Shown: positions 60,415 through 64,000 of the stretch, piece by piece
Position numbering within the stretch: the stretch's first letter is position 1
How the letters are laid out: each line of letters opens with the position of its first letter
Assembly (NCBI RefSeq): GCF_030362795.1
Contig: NZ_JAUCBM010000007.1
Location: 1-64,000 of the forward strand
DNA: 64,000 nt
From: Pseudochrobactrum kiredjianiae
Lineage (GTDB): Bacteria; Pseudomonadota; Alphaproteobacteria; Rhizobiales; Rhizobiaceae
Direction of reading: 5' to 3'
Program-made: the position numbers and the translations under genes
The notes under the pieces: generated by a model
The model's database searches: none
The model's input: the letters and a program-made list of their open reading frames with translations, nothing else
Told to the model about the DNA's origin: nothing

Positions 60415-62535
60415 TTGGCCGAGAACCAACCCAGTAAAACATTGCGCGCGCATAAAATGCTCATGTTTTTGAGCGGCACTGCGATTGCTTTGGCTGTGGC
60501 ATGGGGCAGTCTGGAAATTCTCGATAAGGCCTTTCCGCCGCCGCTGGAGGTTGTCACCCAGACATCCAAAGAAGTGATGGATCGCGACGGCAATCTGCTG
60601 CGTGCCTTTGCTATTCCGTCCGGTCATTGGCGGCTTGCCACCACCCATAAAGATGTCGATCCGCAATTCATCGAAATGCTGATTGCCTATGAGGATCAGC
60701 GGTTCCGCGATCATACCGGCATTGATCCGCGCGCTATGGGGCGTGCGGCGGTACAACTTGCCAGCCACGGGCGCATTATTTCCGGCGGCTCCACCTTGTC
60801 GATGCAGGTCGCCCGTCTGATTGAACCGCGCACGGAGCGCTCGTTCTTCGCCAAGTTTCGTCAGATGCTGCGCGCCGTGCAAATTGAGCGCCGTCTGTCA
60901 AAAGAAGAAATTCTCGATGCCTATCTGACACTTGCGCCCTTTGGCGGTAATCTTGAAGGCATCCGTGCTGCGAGCCTCGCCTATTTCGGCAAAGAACCGC
61001 GCAGGCTCACAACCTCGGAAGCAGCCCTGCTGATTGCCTTGCCGCAATTGCCGGAGCGCCGCCGTCCCGACCGCTATCCTGATAATGCGCGTGCCGCCCG
61101 TGATCGGGTACTCAACCGCTTAGCCGTCGTCTCGCTGATCGGTAATGATGAGGCAGACCGTGCCGCACATCTGGCAATACCGAAACGTCGTCTGCCAATG
61201 CCAGCACTTGCACCGCATGTCAGTGAAACCGCTCTGCGCAAAGACAGCCAAGCCAATGTGCATCATGTTACGCTCAAGCGCTCTGTACAACAGGCGCTGG
61301 AAACCGTGGCAATGGATTCTGCCAAACGCCTTGGCCCTAAAATCTCCGTCGCCATGGTGATGGCCGATGCACTCACCGGTGAGATTATCGGTGAAGTCGG
61401 TTCCTCGGATTATTTCGACTCCAGCCGCTCCGGCTGGATTGATATGACCAATGTGCAACGCTCACCGGGTTCGGCACTCAAACCTTTCATCTTCGGACTG
61501 GCTTTTGAAGACGGTCTGGTGATGCAGGAAACTATTATTGAAGACCGGCCAACTAATTTCTCCGGCTATCGCCCGCGCAATTTTGATATGAGCTATCAGG
61601 GCGATGTGACGGTGCGTGAGGCACTGCAACTCTCGCTCAATGTGCCCTCTGTCCGCTTATTGGATAGTGTTGGTGCAACACGTCTGATGGTGCGGATGCG
61701 CCGCGCAGAGATCAAAACCACATTGCCGCCGGGTGAAACACCGGGGCTGGCCATTGGTCTTGGCGGGCTTGGCATCAGTCTCAAAGATCTAGTGCAGCTT
61801 TACACCGGTCTGTCCAATCGCGGCAAAGCCTCTATTATTTCCAATGGTGTGGATGCCCGTGCCAAAGACGGCACCAACATCATTGCCGGTGAGCCGCTGC
61901 TGCAACCTGCCGCCGCATGGCAGGTTGCCGATGTGCTGGCAGGCGTCAAACCACCGCTTGGCTCGATGCAACGCGGCCTCGCCTATAAAACCGGCACCAG
62001 CTATGGCTATCGCGATGCATGGTCAGTGGGCTTTGACGGACGTTATGTGCTGGGTGTATGGGTTGGCCGCGCTGATAATGGCGCTGTTCCGGGTTTGAGC
62101 GGCTATGGTTCTGCCGCGCCGATCCTGTTTGAAGCTTTTTCCAAATCCGGCGTCGGGTTCACCCCGCTCAGCCCCGCGCCTGTCGGCACGATGCGGCTGC
62201 GCCAGTCCGAGCTGCCCGTATCTCTACGCCGCTTCACGCCTTATCTCTCGCCGCTTGTCAGTGCATCCGTGCGGGAATCCGCACCGCAAATCCTGTTTCC
62301 GCCGGAAGGTGCACGGGTTGAACTCTCCAACCAGTCTGACGGCAGCACCGCACCGCTGGCTTTGAAAATGCAGGGCGGCCGCGCTCCGTTCATCTGGCTA
62401 GCCAATGGCAAACCACTGGATAAAGCTTCACGCAAGCGTTCTGGTCTCTGGCAACCGGATGGCGCAGGCTATTCCACACTAACCGTCATTGATGCCATTG
62501 GCCGTGCCGCCAGTGTGCGCGTATTCATCGATTAA
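60415..62535 (+). CDS. pbpC: Penicillin-binding protein 1C (bifunctional)
   Basis: This is a 706-residue class A penicillin-binding protein of the PBP1C type. One N-terminal membrane helix (about 15-32) is followed by the GT51 glycosyltransferase domain (EDQRFRDHTGIDPRAMGRAA, ISGGSTLSMQVARL). The transpeptidase domain has nucleophile Ser353 in SPGSALKP, then SLNVPSVRLL and YKTGTSYGYRDAW. A C-terminal BiPBP_C domain (about 615-706) fits PBP1C. The start is TTG, with GGAGA 7 bases upstream. PBP1C genes usually follow the alpha-2-macroglobulin gene; here that gene is about 22 kb away and points the other way. Confidence 0.94.
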   Translation: MAENQPSKTLRAHKMLMFLSGTAIALAVAWGSLEILDKAFPPPLEVVTQTSKEVMDRDGNLLRAFAIPSGHWRLATTHKDVDPQFIEMLIAYEDQRFRDHTGIDPRAMGRAAVQLASHGRIISGGSTLSMQVARLIEPRTERSFFAKFRQMLRAVQIERRLSKEEILDAYLTLAPFGGNLEGIRAASLAYFGKEPRRLTTSEAALLIALPQLPERRRPDRYPDNARAARDRVLNRLAVVSLIGNDEADRAAHLAIPKRRLPMPALAPHVSETALRKDSQANVHHVTLKRSVQQALETVAMDSAKRLGPKISVAMVMADALTGEIIGEVGSSDYFDSSRSGWIDMTNVQRSPGSALKPFIFGLAFEDGLVMQETIIEDRPTNFSGYRPRNFDMSYQGDVTVREALQLSLNVPSVRLLDSVGATRLMVRMRRAEIKTTLPPGETPGLAIGLGGLGISLKDLVQLYTGLSNRGKASIISNGVDARAKDGTNIIAGEPLLQPAAAWQVADVLAGVKPPLGSMQRGLAYKTGTSYGYRDAWSVGFDGRYVLGVWVGRADNGAVPGLSGYGSAAPILFEAFSKSGVGFTPLSPAPVGTMRLRQSELPVSLRRFTPYLSPLVSASVRESAPQILFPPEGARVELSNQSDGSTAPLALKMQGGRAPFIWLANGKPLDKASRKRSGLWQPDGAGYSTLTVIDAIGRAASVRVFID

Positions 62536-62905
62536 AACTTAGCACTAAACATATTTCCGCATTTTACCCGGCCCGCAGCGCATCATGCATTGCGGGCGTT
62601 TTTGTGCTGTCTTAACGGTGAAAGACGATTCCGCACCACTGCACCTTATTACGAAACGCACAATGCTAAATATAAACATATATTTATCTGCGATAGTTTT
62701 ATTCGTAAATATCAATAATTAAGCAAAAATATTCTAAAAATATCTTTTTCGTAGTTTAAACTTCCTTGTTATCAGACGCCATTCTGTGAAGAATATGATC
62801 ACACAATCCGCCTGCCTCCGATTGAGAGCAAACAGGTGAGAGATTGGTGAGGCAAAACAGGCAAGCGAAAGATCGCTTCCTGACGATTTTATAAGGAAAA
62901 CAGCA
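62536..62905. other. Gap between pbpC and metQ, with structured metQ leader
   Basis: 370 bases without a gene. The first part is AT-rich and probably includes the promoter of the met operon. An imperfect hairpin (TGCCTC...GAGGCA) at 62813-62854 lies in the metQ leader. A known SAM riboswitch consensus was not recognised. No pbpC terminator with a clear T-run was seen. Confidence 0.5.
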
Positions 62906-63757
62906 ATGTCGTTGTTAGATATCGCCCGCGTCAAAACTTTAATTTCGCGCCGCACCGGCATGAAAATGATGCTGCTTTCCGCTGTTGCCATGAGCGTTGC
63001 ATTTGCTGCACCTCTGTCAGTTCAGGCCGCAGATCAGTCGATCAAAGTCGGCATTATGGGCGGCGAAGATGAAGACATCTGGAAAGTTGTCGCTGAGCAG
63101 GCTGCAAAAGAAGGCCTCAAAATCGAAACCGTTATCTTCAATGATTACACCCAGCCAAATGAAGCGCTGGAACGTAAAGAAATTGACGCCAATGCGTTTC
63201 AGCATGAGCCTTATCTGAATGAGCAGATCAAACAACAGGGCTACAAAATTTCTGTTGCCGGTTATACTGCCCTTTTCCCGATCGGCATTTATTCCCGCAA
63301 AGTTGAAAAGCTGGAAGATCTGAAAGACGGCGCAATTGTCGGCGTACCGAATGACCCGACCAATGAAGGCCGCGCCCTGCGCGTTCTCGAAAGCAAAGGT
63401 CTGATTAAACTCAATCCGGATGCAGGCATTCTTGCAACCCCGATTGATATTGTTGAAAACCCTAAAAAGCTTGAAATCAAAGAACTGGATGCCGGTGTTG
63501 TCGGCCTTTCTATCGATGATCTCGATGCAGCTGTGGTTAACAACAACTGGGCTGCCAAATCCGGTCTGGATCCAGTGAAAGATGCAATCGGTTGGGAAGC
63601 TAAGGAAAACAATCCTTACCGCAACTTTATTGCAATCCGCACAGGCGACAAAGATGCAGCATGGGTCAAACCATTGATTGCAGCTTTCCAGAATGAACCT
63701 GTTAAAGCAGAGCTTGACCGCGCCTATAAAGGCACCGGTATCCCAGCCTGGGAATAA
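62906..63757 (+). CDS. metQ: Methionine ABC transporter substrate-binding protein
   Basis: This is a 283-residue MetQ/NlpA-family protein that binds D- or L-methionine. The signal region is long (about 41 residues, cleavage near LSVQA/AD) and has no lipobox Cys, so it is predicted to be free in the periplasm. Mature motifs are KVGIMGGEDEDIWKVVAEQA, QPNEALERKEIDANAFQHEP, GVPNDPTNEGRALRVLES and the C-terminal YKGTGIPAWE. AAGGA lies 8 bases before the ATG. The next gene is the start of metN, so this is a metQ-first met operon. Confidence 0.93.
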   Translation: MSLLDIARVKTLISRRTGMKMMLLSAVAMSVAFAAPLSVQAADQSIKVGIMGGEDEDIWKVVAEQAAKEGLKIETVIFNDYTQPNEALERKEIDANAFQHEPYLNEQIKQQGYKISVAGYTALFPIGIYSRKVEKLEDLKDGAIVGVPNDPTNEGRALRVLESKGLIKLNPDAGILATPIDIVENPKKLEIKELDAGVVGLSIDDLDAAVVNNNWAAKSGLDPVKDAIGWEAKENNPYRNFIAIRTGDKDAAWVKPLIAAFQNEPVKAELDRAYKGTGIPAWE

Positions 63758-63794
63758 GACCTGTCTTAACATTCAGGCTTAAACCGCGCATATT

Positions 63795-63822
63795 AACGGT
63801 CCGGATTCATCCGGACCGTTTT
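63795..63822 (+). terminator. Terminator-like hairpin between metQ and metN
   Basis: A perfect 11-bp stem AACGGTCCGGA/TCCGGACCGTT has a 4-base loop and is followed by a short T-run. It probably terminates part of the metQ transcripts so that the binding protein is made in excess. Confidence 0.75.
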
Positions 63823-63891
63823 GCACTCTGAGCATTGCCTTTTTTGCTCCGTTATTATTGCCTCAATTTAAAGAAAGAGCTCGAGGATAAA

Positions 63892-64000
63892 GTGAATACT
63901 TCAGCTCCAATAAAGAATATGCAGCAAAAGCTGTCTTCCGTATCCGGTCAGCCTCCCGTGACCGGTGATGAAGTTGTCAAACTTTCCAATATTAAACGCA
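63892..64000 (+). CDS. metN: Methionine ABC transporter ATP-binding protein, 5' end only
   Basis: The first 36 codons of an ABC ATPase begin at a GTG with GAGGATAA directly upstream. The visible protein has an extended N-terminus of about 28 residues and then VVKLSNIKR, the usual start of a MetN ATPase domain. The rest is outside the window, so no ATPase motif can be checked; position after metQ makes MetN the best call. Confidence 0.65.
   Translation, partial: MNTSAPIKNMQQKLSSVSGQPPVTGDEVVKLSNIKR

Noticed and set aside
62760-62905. SAM-II riboswitch upstream of metQ
   Set aside because: The short pseudoknot consensus of SAM-II could not be found; only generic hairpins are visible.
1-64000. 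tRNA or rRNA genes, IS elements, prophage
   Set aside because: No cloverleaf, rRNA core sequence, transposase or phage gene was seen on reading both strands, though a small or degenerate one could have been missed without a search tool.

Overview
The window looks like chromosomal DNA from an alphaproteobacterium of the Hyphomicrobiales, most likely the Brucellaceae (Brucella/Ochrobactrum/Pseudochrobactrum side). This is inferred from three things. First, it has an FMN riboswitch driving a RibN-type riboflavin transporter. Second, it carries dispersed palindromic intergenic repeats typical of Rhizobiales genomes. Third, it has a PAN-domain alpha-2-macroglobulin, an fds-type formate dehydrogenase and many peptide/amino-acid ABC importers. 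Base composition is moderate, with AT-rich gaps. No rRNA, tRNA, CRISPR, prophage or transposase gene was seen.

Layout. 1-3967 (-): the first 1322 codons of a giant BapA/Bap-type adhesin with about 11 Ig-like repeats. 4.8-7.1 kb: an AraC regulator and a YkuD L,D-transpeptidase. 7.5-21 kb: a peptide/oxoproline catabolic block with a fused HyuA-HyuB (5-oxoprolinase-like) protein, a divergent MarR regulator, a complete oligopeptide ABC importer (fused two-domain ATPase, binding protein, two permeases), an M14 zinc carboxypeptidase, and formamidase plus an FmdB zinc ribbon. 21-25 kb (-): Lrp regulator, PuuB-like FAD oxidase, and a polar-amino-acid ABC binding protein and permease without an ATPase. 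25.3-26.6 kb: FMN riboswitch and ribN. 26.7-30.5 kb: EmrAB efflux pump and TetR with twin operators. 30.7-32.8 kb: a YhhN-family membrane protein overlapping an aldehyde dehydrogenase.

32.9-38.5 kb (-): thioester alpha-2-macroglobulin. Its usual partner pbpC (PBP1C) is present but about 22 kb away (60.4-62.5 kb) and divergent. The block between them holds a LysR regulator, a roughly 12-kb peptide uptake and hydrolysis cluster (Pip, S9, M20, binding protein, OppBCDF, beta-lactamase-fold hydrolase, MmgE/PrpD), an OFA-type formate/oxalate transporter, fdsGBAD formate dehydrogenase and its LysR regulator. The window ends in a methionine importer (metQ, start of metN).

The main theme is scavenging of peptides and amino acids with local hydrolases, plus oxidation of formate that could come partly from the formamidase.

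The most unusual element is the FMN riboswitch. Its variable helix has been lengthened by a 98-bp dispersed palindrome, while the conserved core and a Shine-Dalgarno-sequestering hairpin remain intact. Other points worth a second look are a branched RNA fold between a binding-protein gene and its permease gene, the YhhN-aldehyde dehydrogenase overlap, composite palindromic repeats with an apparent deletion junction, and the split yfhM/pbpC pair.
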